Source of the DNA: Mansonella perstans
Lineage: Eukaryota; Nematoda; Chromadorea; Rhabditida; Onchocercidae
Direction of reading: 5' to 3'
Assembly (NCBI GenBank): GCA_037074765.1
Contig: JBAMDO010000069.1
Coordinates: 62,001 to 126,000, forward strand
DNA length: 64,000 bases
Both the position numbers and the translations under genes were made by a program. Below are positions 49,901 through 62,800 of this stretch, piece after piece. The notes below the pieces were generated by a model that saw only the letters and a program-made list of their open reading frames with translations, was not told the origin of the DNA and ran no database searches. Position 1 is the first letter of the stretch. Each line of letters starts with the position of its first letter.

Positions 49901-52900
49901 TTACGAAAATAAACGACAAGTGAGTAAGAGTATAAGAAGAATCAAATTCTTTTTAAAGCGTTTTTTTTTTCTATTTCCTTTTTATCTTCTTAATTTTATT
50001 ATTTCAATAGGCACTATAATTATACTTTCTTGAATCACATCAGAAATATTATAATATTTGGATCCTTCATACATACAAATGTCTTGAGACTAAGATCTAT
50101 ATTATAGTGATCTTAACCCTAAAATAGTTATATGAATAGAGGATTCAAAAAGTAGCATTTTTATTGGATTCTGGTTAAGTCTGCACATTCTGTAGCACCC
50201 GATATAGTCGGTTGAATCATCAAAAATTTACATCATATCTCCATTCACCTGTCCATTATTTTTGTTCAGATTTGTAAATGGGAAGGATTTTATGGATTTA
50301 TTTGTGTCACAGTCAAATGATGAAGTATTGGTTTACTGTAATGGTTGATTTCATGCTTGAATTGTTAGCTCGAGTTTAATGTTATGAAGTGAAATTTCAG
50401 GGTCGACAAGCGAAAGCTGAAAGAGCTGTTTTGAAAAAGAAGCGCGCACTAATTGTTGGTAAGGGATGTTTGAACGAAGAAGCCACAACCACTTTGCTAT
50501 CATTCGTCACTAAAAGTCAGAAGGAACGATTGGAAACGTTAGTTTTCTTGTTTTTAACCAGCTTGATATGAAATTGGTAATGAATTCGAGTTTTCATAAA
50601 AGCGGCAACATTGATTCAGTATATTTCTTTGTTTACTTTCATTAATGCTATTGGTGAAATTAGCATTAAGTTAGTCATTGCCGTGAAATTAATGCTGTCT
50701 ACTTTTTGTGTGTTTGGGATTTCTCGGCTTTCTCCCATTTAACTACCAATCAAGGAACTGAAACATGCAGGTGGAATACGAATTTTTTATAAAAGTGGAA
50801 CATCGATATAGTGCATTCTTTTTTGTTTTCAAGGATCATCAAGTTTAGCAGTTCTTATAGCTTATAGCTTATAGTGAAAAAAGACTGCAATCATTGGTGA
50901 TCACATTGTTTCATGTTTCATCCAAACATTAGATTTAGCATGACAGATTGTTTTTAACAAAGACTGGAACAATAGGTTCAGAAGTTCATTACTTAGATAT
51001 AGAGGAAAGAATACTGATATATAGTTGTTTTTTTTCCAGAATGCAAAGTGAAACATAATATATATATGTTTTCCTGTTTATTTTAATCCTACTCCAGCAC
51101 ATTTATTCAGATCCTCATCGTCATCGACAGATGAGGATGAGGGAAGGACAGAATTTATAACAACCTTCGGTGGTGATGGAGCGGATGATAAAGATGAAGA
51201 GCGTGATGATGATGACGATGGTGGAGCAAAAATGCATGGTCCAGCTTTGCCTTCCGCAGAGTTCCGGCGTATTTTGTAAATTATTTCTTTTCTTAATATA
51301 TGCAACTAGATATATATTATTTCATGAAGTTGTCGTAATTTGTGCAAATTACAGTGAATTGAAAACACGTCGTTCGTCAAGTCCGGAAGATTTTGGGAAT
51401 GTGTCAAGAACTCGCGTACGTAGTAGATCTCCAGGCCGAAAACGATTTTTACTTACTCTAAGATCAAGAAGCATCGAGAGATTACGCCGTTCTAGAAGTC
51501 GGGAACGGCGAGAACGTTCGAGGAGTTCAAGCATTGGAAAGAGACGAAGACGTAGCAAAAGCAGAGATAGACGAAGCCATAGCCGTGAAGATGATCGGCG
51601 ATCCGAGCATGGTCGTTCAGGAAGCAGAGATAGGAGGCGTGAAGAAGCGAAGATGAAACAAAGGTAATAATTCGAAAATCCTTAACTTCTTCTAGTTGGA
51701 AATATTGTATTCCCTTATTCATTAAGTACACTTTACGATGAAAATTAGAAGTTTTAATTTTCTGATTAGTGCAAATCTCTAAGCGGAATCAAAAATAGCT
51801 TCTCTGTTCCAAAAACTAAAGCTTATGATTTGATTAATATTGTTTCAGTCGTAGTAGGAAGAGTAGTGGTAGCAGTGAAAGTGGTAGTCGTTCACATCAC
51901 AGTCATTATAATCGTAAAAGACGTACTGGTGAAATAAACGAGAGGTGATTTTTAGTGTTTTTAATTTACTCTTTTCAGAACTATGTTGAATTGAAGATTT
52001 TAATCTGACATAAATGATTTTTAGATTTGAAAAAATTAACTTTTACGACTTTTTCTAGTTCAAAAAAATTCAATGATAGGAAACGTCAGAAACGTCGAAA
52101 AAAATATTCGTCGTCAAGCAATACTAGCCGTGCAACACCACCACCATCACCACAAGAAAGAAAGGTTACCATATATAAAAATGTGCAAGATTATCATATA
52201 AAAAACGTGGATGATATACTGTATAATTACAGTTATGTTTTGAAAACCAAAAATCTTTCAACGACAGCTTTACTAAATCTGCAACACGATCATTCGTATG
52301 TTAAATAAATACTGAATGCCAGGCTCCTTATAAGATAAATCTTTGAGTCTCAGTGAGGATTCATTGAGAGAAAGGAAGAGAGCAATTTTAGCTTTTAAAG
52401 TAATAAAGTTGATAGCCTCCAGTCAATTGATCTGTTCGTCTATCTCAAAATATATTTTACAAATCTCACTTGTCAGTCGCAATAGTCATTTTCTTAGCTT
52501 TAGGGTCTTTAGGGTTATTTTTCTCTCTTTCCTAATCATTTTCTTTTCTTTAGGGTTATTTTGTCTTCTGAATATTTTTATACATGAGTAATATTTTTTC
52601 AGGGCACAGGTTCAGTTCTTTCACCAAGTCGAAGTAATGGTGACACTTCACCGCTAGAAATTCGTTCAAGTATGAGCGAATCAGAAAAGGAACGTATCGA
52701 AGTGGAAAATCGACGTCGACGAATACGTCGAACTGCAAAACTGCATAGGTATAAATTTTTCTCTATTTGATTTTATTTTTTCTTTTTACTTCTTTCTGAA
52801 AGTTCTTATCTGAATTTGCTTCGTTTTCTTTTTTTTTTTTTTTTTTTTTTGAATATTATCCAGCAATGCATAATTAGCTACGTTTTATCTAATATATGCT

Positions 52901-53978
52901 GAAAAAAATAATTGTTAGCTGAATGAATCTTTACTAAATGTTTGTTTCGCATCTCTTTATTCTCTGTTTAGTTAGTTGCTTACAGAAACTGATTTTGTTT
53001 CCTCTTTATGTAAACTTTGCTATTTTCTTGAAATATTTCTTTCAGCTTGTAGAAATTATGAATATTAAATGGTTAGAAATGGTCATCGACAGAGAGCAAT
53101 ACTATTTCATTAATATTATAATTTCAGACAGCAGTATGGTAGTGGTCATCATGATCGATCATCAGAAGATGAAGCTGAACATGTAAAGCTCTCTCATATA
53201 GATGTTGTTCTTTTCTTTTTTTGATTAAGATTCTTTGATATTACTATATTAAATAAAAATCCTTTTAATAAATGTGTGGTTCAAAAATTTTGTGCTGTGA
53301 GACAAGATTTTAAAATTTCACTTTAAAATAGAATGAAAATTACAGAAAGCTGCCCTTGCCCATAAACTTCGTACGCAAATGCAGCGAGTTTTGCGTAAAA
53401 CGGCAGAACAATTGAAAGAAGAAGAAAGACTGAAACATGAGGAACATGAAAAAGAAAGAAGAGTAAGGATTTTATATGCTTTTTTTATTAGTTTACTAGG
53501 TTCAAATTTTTCATTGCTTCATTTTTCATTTTGGAATTCAATTTTCTCTTCATAAATTCTTTTATATCTTCAGTTACGCGAGGAAAGATTATTTGAGGAG
53601 TCATTGGAAATAAGGAGACGGTAAGCTGTTGCAGAAAATTTTTTAAATTTTATAGGATTTTTATAAAAAGAAACATAGATTTAAAGATATTTAAAAAAGC
53701 TTTGAAAGTGCGATAGTTGTACTACTTTGGATGATAGTATTTTTGAGTATGGTTCTTGTGATTGTTAGTTGACGATGCAGCATATGATAATTGATTCTGA
53801 CCGTTGCCCATTTTTCATGAATAACAACAGATAAAATTTCTTTGCCATTATTTGTAACAGGGCATGAAAAATGTGGGATGAAAAATTACACGCTAATTTT
53901 TGCTATTTTAGGGAGCGCGAAAAACGTCGACGTGAACGCCGTGGTCGTAGTAGAAGCAGTTCAGCGTCATCAAATTAA
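47000..53978 (+). CDS. CLASRP-like SR-related splicing factor, 17 exons
   Basis: Orthologue of human CLASRP (CLK4-associating SR-rich protein, SWAP-like), a nuclear regulator of alternative splicing. Exons: 47000-47098, 47396-47493, 47781-47882, 48395-48471, 48806-48911, 49157-49275, 49521-49696, 50401-50537, 51111-51275, 51355-51663, 51849-51944, 52059-52164, 52603-52748, 53128-53182, 53346-53462, 53574-53620, 53912-53978. Every junction is phase-consistent and gives 673 residues against 674 in human. Seen: N-terminus MWHEARRQEKLIRSQMIDS; a conserved block (FMQVHGRKCQIHMDPAVARAAE then WQGDSN..IDRFDVRAHMDYIP); CEYERYRILV; an acidic stretch (DDSEDEDEIVDSDEF); TEFITTFGGD, matching human ITFITSFGG; a long RS domain in exon 10; and a charged C-terminal coiled coil (LRTQMQRVLRKTAEQLKEEE...) ending in an RS tail. 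Confidence 0.93.
49735..49919 (+). other. Candidate cassette (poison) exon in CLASRP intron 7
   Basis: An open stretch bounded by TTTTTTTATATAG and AA|GTGAGT lies in the 49697-50400 intron. Joined to exon 7 it reads in frame (NLIGDSMMQSIHL...). Its 185-base length shifts the frame, and exon 8 would then hit a stop about ten codons in. It is conserved in neither the human protein nor the phase of the main model. Its status is inferred only. Confidence 0.35.
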
Positions 53979-54324
53979 TTTCCGGTTCCAGAAATGGAAG
54001 AACTGTTCATAAAAATGATTTTGCTTCCATGAACTCCTCCGTGATTTTTATGGTATTTTCTACAGCGATTGATTCGTTGACCTAGTTTAGGTTTATGGTA
54101 AAATATTCAAGTGTCGTCGGCTTTAAGTTAGAAAAATGTCATCAATTAGGTTAGAACAAAGTTATCTTTTTTGCCACCCATATTTTATTATATTTCTTTT
54201 TTCTTGTTAGCTCTTTTTTTCTTTGCAGCTGATTGGTCCTTGTTATTTCGCTATGATATTTAGAGATTCCGAGATATGATATTTAGAGATATTCCTAGGT
54301 GTTTTAGGTGGAAAATTAAAATGT

Positions 54325-54337
54325 AATAAAAAATAAA
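54325..54337 (+). terminator. Candidate polyadenylation signals of CLASRP
   Basis: Two overlapping AATAAA hexamers (54325 and 54332) lie about 350 bases after the CLASRP stop and about 290 bases before the 3' end of the convergent NYN gene's coding region. Confidence 0.5.
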
Positions 54338-54630
54338 GATGTAAGTTATGGATTGCCTAATAGAAAGAAAAATTTAATGCAAGAGGAAAAGAGCTGGAAT
54401 GGAATGGAATGGAAATACTGCTTGACTTTTTCCAGTCATTTTTTTCAAATCGTTTAAAAAAAAAAAAAAAAAACGGTTTGAAGAATTGAGCAAGCAGTTT
54501 CCTTTTTTTGAAATTCTATTTTGCTGTAGTTTTAACGGATGTTTTACTTTTAATTAAATGATTTTGTATTTTCGGAGGTTTTTTTTTCGAAATTTTTATA
54601 TAAATCTTTTAAATATGAGGTAAAATTTTT

Positions 54631-57600
54631 TTATCCGAGAGTTTGCTGAGCACAAAGATTAGCAATCGTTTGAAGGTCGCGTGTTTTGTTTTCTGTCAAT
54701 ACTTTTACAATTAGTAAACGATCGAAGATCTGATCCAGATCATTGATAATTTTAACACATGTTGCATCGTGAACTATTGATGTTGCCTGTTCTACTGTCG
54801 GTTTTGTTAATGTCGATGAAAATGTTATAGCATTTTTTGGTACCTGTGATTACAACAGATTATAATTACGATGAATTATGGTTGTAATTTCTTGTTTGCT
54901 AAATAAATGTTGATACTGTAAATTTGAAATTGATATTTGAAAACAAATAATGGAAAGTACAAAAGTAAGCATTGCAACAGTGTTAAAATGTGACCCTAAT
55001 GACTATATATATATGTTTCTAGTGAAATCATTCCCGTCTTAATATTCGCTCATTTTGAATACTTCATTTTTAAAAGTTTTTTAAAAAAATAAAAATTTTC
55101 ACCACTTCTGGTTCTTCATATTTTCGTACTTTCTCTTCTCCTGTAGCGGCGGAACCTGCAGTTGTAGGGAGAGTTGCATCTAATTTATGATAATTAATAT
55201 TAGAAAATTGTGTCCAGTTATTTTCGTAATACACTTCGTCTAGTTTTCATAATTCATGCTCATTTAATTATTTCAATTATTTTCATAATTCATTTCATTT
55301 AATTATTTTCATAACTCATTTCATTACTATTATAGTCAGCCAGAAAATTATTAATCCTTAAAAATTACGTGTTAGGAATTATACTTCTAAGTAAAGATAT
55401 ATCATAATGAAACTTAATTAGAAGAAATTAATTTACATGAAGCTGGTGGTGATAACCATCGTTCTGCTAGTTCTTCGGGACATGCAAAACTTAATTCTTC
55501 ACAGTCGGATGTACATTTTACATCAATAGCATTATTAGTAAATTCCTTGAATTATAAAAAAATTATTTTAAGCTTAAAAATTATTAAGTAAAAATATAAG
55601 TAATGATTGAGCAATTTAAGTAGTTAAATAATTAACTCGAAAATAATTAGGCAAAAATACGATTGCTAGATTTTCAATTTCATCAGGGTATAACTGAATG
55701 ACTTTTATTTTTGTATCTGAAGTTTGAATTGGTATAATTTTTGGTATCAAACAATTCTTTGCAGCAATTTCATCTAATAAAGCATCAATGGTGCAAATAA
55801 TTTCATCCCGACGTTTCGCAGTCCAACATTCTCTACGACTAACAACCTGAAATATGTTTGCGTGATTAATTAAGTTTCCATTAGAATTTATTAATTACTT
55901 TCAAGTTTTGCTTATCATGCTAAATTTGTTGCCATCAGATGGAATTAAAGTGGTAACGAGATTTTTAACAAATACCCAAACTTTTTTGGTCTATTATGCG
56001 ATGATAATAGATTAAGCCAGGAACAACTGAGATTATTGAACTCTTCAATTTGTTACGTTTATTTGGTTTCTTGAACGTGATCGCTCATTTGACGTTTACA
56101 TACACTACAATATATCATGATAAACCTTGCCATAGTCTTTATCGTTAGGCATGCAATATATACGTTGCTGTATGCATTCTTCAGCTTTCCAGAGATCATC
56201 TAAATACACAAAATTACGATGAAAATTAACTGCTGAAGTGCTATTTTTCTGAATTAAATTGTTTTAATTAATTTTCAAACCGAAAATTGACAAATTTTAT
56301 CTCTCTCTTATTAACATGATGAAATATGTATACCAGATTTTCAAAATACTTAATTAAAGAAGAACTGGAATAGAGAAAAATGAACGATATAGGAATTAAT
56401 TTAAAATTTAGAAATTAAAATTTTAAGCTAAACTACCCGTAACACAGAGTTCGGGTACAAAGCGAAAAAACCGGTCACGTCCATAGTGTACGAAATCGCT
56501 GCTCAATGGACGAAAAATGACGTCAATTCGACGTTCTCTAATTAATTGGTGCAAACCTCTAAAACAGTAGCAACTTGTTTTATTTACCTAATATTATTTA
56601 TCCCAAGTTAATATATTTATTTGATATAAATTATTGTGCAAATATCAAGTAAAACAGAATTGAAATTGAAACTTTTGGATTTGAAATAAACGAATAAATA
56701 AGCTTTTCTGCGAAAAAAATTCTTAAAATTGCTTTTTTTGATTTTAAAAACGGTCACAAAATTATTTTATTTGAACAAATAATTTTTGAAATCGATTTTG
56801 TCAAATGAAAAATATTAAAAGATAAAAGAAAAACTTGTAAGAATCCTCCTTTGCTATGTCATCAAATCGATCACCAGATAATACGCTACCACCATAACGC
56901 TCCGCAAATTCCAATACGTATAAATCATCGTAATTGATGAATGCCGGTCGACCAGCACGTGCCGCACGAGCTGGCGTAAATGTTAGCACATCCAAACATT
57001 GTAATTTCTGTAAATCATTTAAGCCATTAATTAATAATCTTTCCGTAATCTATCTCGTTGCTTACTTTTTCACTATTAATTTAATTTTTAAGTATATTTC
57101 TTTATTGCTTATTTTTCTAAAAAAAAAAATTTTCAACACTTTTTTGATTTCTTTAAGAATTTTTACGTATTTCTTGCAAATTCATACTGGAGAAACAAGG
57201 AAATGTTGAACATTCGTTAAAAATTTTTTCGTTAAAAACATTCGTTAAAAAAAAAATTTTAAAACTCCAATTTCACTTATTAATTATTGCCGTCGAATAT
57301 TTTGTGATGCTATTATTTTGTCCTCTAAGTTTATATAATTGAAACTACGTTATTTAATGTCATTTCTATGCTCAAATATTTGAAAATTTTTGGATAAAAC
57401 AAACCGGAAGAATTTGTGCATTGGTGACATTAAAATTGTTTCTATTGTTGTAAATCACCGGTAAAAACACGACAACATCCAAATCTCGAATCAATAAAAA
57501 TCTTACAATTGCCAGCAAACCAGCGCAGTTAACATTTCCGGAAAATTATTCTTGAATGGAGTAAGTTAGAATTAAAATTTTCGAAGCAAAAATTGTCACT

Positions 57601-57931
57601 CACAATTGCAATTTTAAAATAATAATCAAATCTTTGAATTGAAAATTGAGTCTATAAAATATTTTCGGAAAACTACTCGTACTTTTTTTTCTTCGCTGGT
57701 CAAAACTTACTCACGATCTATTCCGCATGAACTACGCGCAATGTTACAACCATCGATAACAATAAGACGTTGTACAGCAGATTCGGATGGTTTTACATAG
57801 ATTCGTTCACGTATTCGATCAAACGGATACATCACAAGACTGCGTAGTATTTTTGAGAAATTAATAAATTTCCAATGGAAACAAAACTTAGTGTCTATTA
57901 ATACAATATTTTTCCGGGTGCCCTCATTCAT
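54631..57931 (-). CDS. NYN-domain RNase, Zc3h12a/N4BP1 type
   Basis: Predicted endoribonuclease with a PIN-like NYN fold (Regnase/N4BP1 family), acting in mRNA decay. Exons in coding order: 57711-57931 (end uncertain), about 57405-57533, 56835-57007, 56437-56558, 56126-56199, 55661-55846, 55437-55545, 55103-55179, 54631-54843; about 430 residues. Seen: RLIVIDGCNIARSS with the first catalytic Asp of the family; NCAGLLAIVRFLL...VVVFLPVIY; LTFTPARAAR; NYDDLYVLEFAERYGG with the acidic pair; VLSGDRFDD, equivalent to VTNDNFRE of N4BP1; and IRERRIDVIFRP...GRDRFFRF, equivalent to the domain end. No CCCH finger was seen. The C-terminal part (DEIICTIDALLDEI, TKPTVEQATSIVHDA) is unrecognised. The joint between exons 1 and 2 lacks a canonical AG acceptor. 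The start at 57931 is the first ATG; Met in VMYPF is an alternative. Confidence 0.8.
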
Positions 57932-59457
57932 AATCAATTACAATAGGTCATTGAACTTAAATGCTAACATTATTCATTATAATTAATTAACAATTGATGC
58001 CACTTGTTAATGTTTTATAATTATTATTCATTGCGATTTTATAATAATTTATATTAAGATTTTTCTTTCCCTTCCCATCCATTGAAAAAGAAATAAAATT
58101 CATGAAATTTCTTTGCTAAATTCCAAAAATTTGTGAGAATTAAAAATGAAATAAAACATACGTCAGAATGTGTTTGAGATTCACAGTCCGACCAATAGCG
58201 CGACAATTAAAATAATGAAATTACATTCCAAATTTTGGAATATAATTTAAAATAACTGAAATTTCCATGTGAATTCCAAGTTCAAGTTTAGTTTAAATAA
58301 ATTAATCAATAAATGGAAAAAACACTTTTCTAACACTGTAAATAATTTATAAATTACTTACAAAACTCACCTGCTAAACGTTACCAACACTTTTCGGAAA
58401 TAAGTTTATATTTTTAAATTAATTCCAATATAGGAATTGATTGATTGACTCTTGCATTTGTATAATTCAAACAAACATATCACTTTGATAAAAGTAGGAC
58501 TAGTTATTCAACAAGAATATAATGACTAAAATGAAATGAATAATGATGATAATATGGAATGGAATTGATTAAGATAAAATGAATAATCAAAATAATATGA
58601 AATGGAATCGATTTAATTTGACTTACTAAAACTTCATTAAAAAATTATTGCATTAAAAAGAATTATCATTTGTTGTAATATGTCTAATATAAATATATCA
58701 CCAAATATGTCACCGCATGTCATATAATGGGATTTATAAATTATGGCTTGAAGCATCGTTCGTCTCTTTTTATTTGTTTTCAGCTTTAATTAAAACTTTA
58801 AAATTTGATCAGTCGAAATTGGATTAAACAGGTATTTTCATAATTTTCAACTGTCAACAATTTCTCCAACAGGTTAAAAGTAAATTTTTGAAACAAAGAG
58901 AGCATTAGTTGCAAAATTCAAATCATCTCATTTCACATTTCAAATGCGTCTAATAAACTTCGTCATTTTCGGCAATCCTACAAAAGCATTTGCTAATTAA
59001 TTAACTCTTGGCATTGGTGTCACTTCCAAATATAACTCTTCGTTTTTTGCTTGAATAAGAAATGTTGTTTATTTTATTCGGCCTATTATTCAACGTATAT
59101 GTTATCTATTTTCAAAATTCTTTAAATTTTTTTTAAACATTTAAATTTAGTGCTAACCGAACCGAGATAAATTTCGTCATTCGCAATTCTTGTAAGCATG
59201 TGCCAATTGTATATGTAAAACTTCTCGCAATTGTTTTGGTTCCTTTTGTGATTTCTCATTTTTTGCTTTTTTTTGGAAAGACTGATTCATTCAATTAAAC
59301 TTTGCAAATTTAATATTTAATTAATTTCGAACTTTGACAAATTTTATTTGAAAAATAAAAATGATAAGCCATTGTGAAAATTATCGGATCGTTATTTGCT
59401 AGTGGTAATTTTAAGTCTACATTTTACAATCTGCATGATATTATTAAAATTTTAAAA

Positions 59458-59692
59458 TATTAGTTCTTGAGTAAGCATGCCTTACTATAATATACTTTGC
59501 CTCATTGCACTGTCAGTAAGATATCAGACGCGTTTAATACCTAGTATACATTGTGATCAGTAAATTTAAAATACATCATTTTGTATATTTTATGGTATAT
59601 TAGTTCTTGAATAAGCATACCTTACTATGACACACTTTGTATCATTGCATTGTCTGTAATAAATTTCAGATACGTTTAATACTTAATATACT
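59458..59692. repeat. Divergent tandem duplication upstream of the transporter gene
   Basis: 59458-59550 and 59598-59692 share TATTAGTTCTTGA(G/A)TAAGCAT(G/A)CCTTACTAT, then CTTTG..TCATTGCA(C/T)TGTC, then CAGA(C/T)(G/A)CGTTTAATAC(C/T). The spacing of about 140 bases and many differences suggest an old duplication close to the promoter. Confidence 0.75.
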
Positions 59693-59837
59693 TCTATTGA
59701 TAGCTATGATTTTTATATTACTAAAATGCATAATGAACCATTAAATGGTGAATAAGATATTGATTTAGCACTGTACTAAATTCCTAGTAATTGTAAAATA
59801 ATTCAACGGTACTGATACAGTACATGCAAATTGTTAT

Positions 59838-59843
59838 TTTTAG
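59838..59843 (+). promoter_or_regulatory. Candidate spliced-leader acceptor of the transporter gene
   Basis: TTTTAG ends 12 bases before the ATG at 59856, the short leader distance typical of nematode trans-spliced genes. Inference only. Confidence 0.45.
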
Positions 59844-59855
59844 AAGACAATTATA

Positions 59856-62800
59856 ATGAAGATCAAATTATCAATATATATTTGCGTCGTATTATTCGGC
59901 TCCACATCGTGGTTGAGCACAAATTCGGTATGGATGCAACTACCGTTACTCACCGAGAAACTGCCAGAAGGATGGAGTTTACCGTCATATTTAACTGTTG
60001 TCGTACAGGTAAGCTAAAGTGTATTTAGGTAAAAGAATTTATTAGAGTTCCAATACGCAAGTCATAAAGTACCTTTTCATGAAAGTGTTACCGATAGAGT
60101 AAGCTGTCGGACGTAACCATCAAAGGTGACCAGTTCAGATCTAGAAGGGTAGATGATTCGATCTATTTTATTTTTGTTTTGATTTTTTAAGCAAAAATTC
60201 AACAATTAATTTAATTTGTCACTGGCAAGAACTCTACCTAGGTTGAGTAGTATATGGTAGTTTGTAAATATTGTGTTATCTAACTTAATCCTGCAAATGA
60301 TTCCATCCATTGGCGTCGCAAAGTTTGCGACTTGGCTTTTCGTACTCTGCTCATAAAATTAAACCGCAACAAAGACCCACTGTTCTAGGAACTTTTTAGT
60401 TAATTGAGATAAGTGCATTGCTAAGTGATGGCGATGAGTTTATTTTTAATGTAATTAATTAAAAGTAATTTAGAGCTAAAACAGATCCAGATATCACCTA
60501 ATTCATAGCCCAATATTTGTGGGATCAAATTATACCTATATATTGTATCCTCCTACAGTCAGTGTTCTGCTCATATTTATTTCTTTCAAATGTTTTAGAT
60601 TGCTTGTATTGGTCCATTGGTTTACAGTATCATATATAAGTTTTCAAAAATATCATGTTCTATACCAGCTATAATCTTAGCATTACTTATATTTTGCTGT
60701 TCGTGCACCGTTTTGATGGCACTATTTTGGTCTCAAACTGTCTTCCTGTTGGGACAAGAACGATCTGTGATATTGATGATACTACTTTTTGGTTCGTATC
60801 TTTTCTCTTATATTAGCGCAGTGATGATTTATAAGTAACAATGTATTATTATTCTGCAACCTATTGGCGGAGAATTGAGAACGGAGTCTGGTTCAACTCC
60901 TAAATGCTGTGTTGCCTGTAAGTACATAGCTTTAATCTCGGCAAGTAATATAGATCACTGATTTCCATTAAGATCTGGAAAAAATATATGTCATATAAAT
61001 TGTAATACTTTCCAGGTATGGCATTAGTCAATGCAACATCAAATGTACTCTTCATGCCATATATGTCTACATTTCATGCTTCTTATTTAACAGCATATTT
61101 TGTCGGCATGGGCTTAAGTTCTCTATTTCCGAGTATCGTTTCGGTTTTGCAAGGTTTTTCTTAATACATACCTTTATCTTTACTAATTAGCAATAATCTG
61201 AGAATACCGAAATTAAATTAAATGGTCGCTAGTTGATATTGTTCAGTCTGAATTTTTGATAAAAAAGCGTTTCATACGGAAAATTGTCGTAGAAAAATGT
61301 GAAAGATCTGATGAAAATGGTAGTAAAAATTAATTATCTGTTCTATTTCATTTCTTATTCATTTCATAGGAAGTGGTGATAATTGCGTTGTTATAAATGG
61401 AACTTCAGTTCAGACCAGTGGCATTTTGCAGTTTGGTGTTGCAGAATTTAATTTTATCATGCTCAGTTGGCTGCTTCTCGCTACTGCTGCATTTATTTAT
61501 CTTAAAAGTGCTGAAACCACCGGAAAAAAAGAACAATCTTCAACAGATCAATCGGTTATGAAATCATCGTTTCTGCTTAATGAATCTAGCTCAGTCACTG
61601 ATTGTCAATTTAATTCTCTGAATGTTAGTTTGCTGTTTTTCTGCTTATTTTTTATATTATTTGAGAAAGAAGGCTTTGCTAATACTACTGCATCTCTTAT
61701 TGGTGGTAAATTTGCACCATCAATTAACCTGCAAGGAGAAAAATTGCTGTGTTTAACGTCAAGCTATTCATCTTAACCTGCTTATTAAGCTACCGATGGT
61801 TCTGATCTAGCTTTGCCACATGTTGTTTTTTGATTTATTTTCCAAATTCCCCAGTAATACTCTGCGCCGTGTTTTGACACTAATTTTCATTGCTATTCTC
61901 ATGCTATCTTGAGATGATCAGTTGGATTTTGTGCGATTTCGTAGAATATTTGCTACAAAAGTGCAGTTAATTGTTCATAAAATTTGTACAGTAAAGCCTG
62001 ATTCTGCTTGGTTTTTTTTTCAGAAATGTACTGAAACGTGTATCTCTGTAGACAGATTACACACCAATAAGTTACGACTCGGATTATTATTATTTTTGAT
62101 GGCTTTTGTAAATGCTCAAATGAATGGAATAGTTCCGAGTGTTCATAGTTACGCATCTTTGCCTTTCTCTCAGGTTTCGTTTTTCGAAGGTTGTCGAATT
62201 TAATAATATGAATTTTTTCCATCCATACTGTTCGGTAGCTTTATTAGGCTTGAATTAGTCTCTGAGCCATAGCTATATTCTCATGGATAATCTGTTGTCC
62301 TTATGCTTATAAGCTTTACTACTATCACACTATGATAGTTTGCTAAGGAACGTCTGTCTGCCTACTGGATTTATCATCAATCAGTTTTTTTTTTTCAGTT
62401 ATGACTCCTCTTATGTAGTTTTAAGGATATTTTTGACATATCTATGTTTAAATCACTATCGATTTTACTTACAATTTATTTTGCAGAAAACATATCATCT
62501 TGGTTTAACATTATCGAATATAATAGCACCGATTGCTTGTTTTCTACCTCTTTTTGTGAAAATCACTCATTTATTTGTATTGGTATTATTAACGATGGTT
62601 TCAACATTACTAACCGGATTGATTGTCACTTTTGCAGCTATGAGTCCAACACCTATTTTGCAATTTTCTCCATGGGGATCTATTCTCATTGTATGTTAAT
62701 TTAATAATTAATGAGGGATTTATGTTGTCTTAAATTTTGCTTGTCAAATTTTTTTGAATCTCCAGATATATTTCAGTAAGATTCATGTTAGAATTTCGAG

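Larger units (their letters stand above)
57932..59855. other. Intergenic region between divergent NYN gene and riboflavin transporter
   Basis: About 1.9 kb of AT-rich sequence expected to hold both promoters. It contains AATGAAATGAATAATGATGATAATATGGAAT-like repeats (58520-58615) and a diverged tandem duplication (59458-59692). No gene is supported. Confidence 0.5.
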
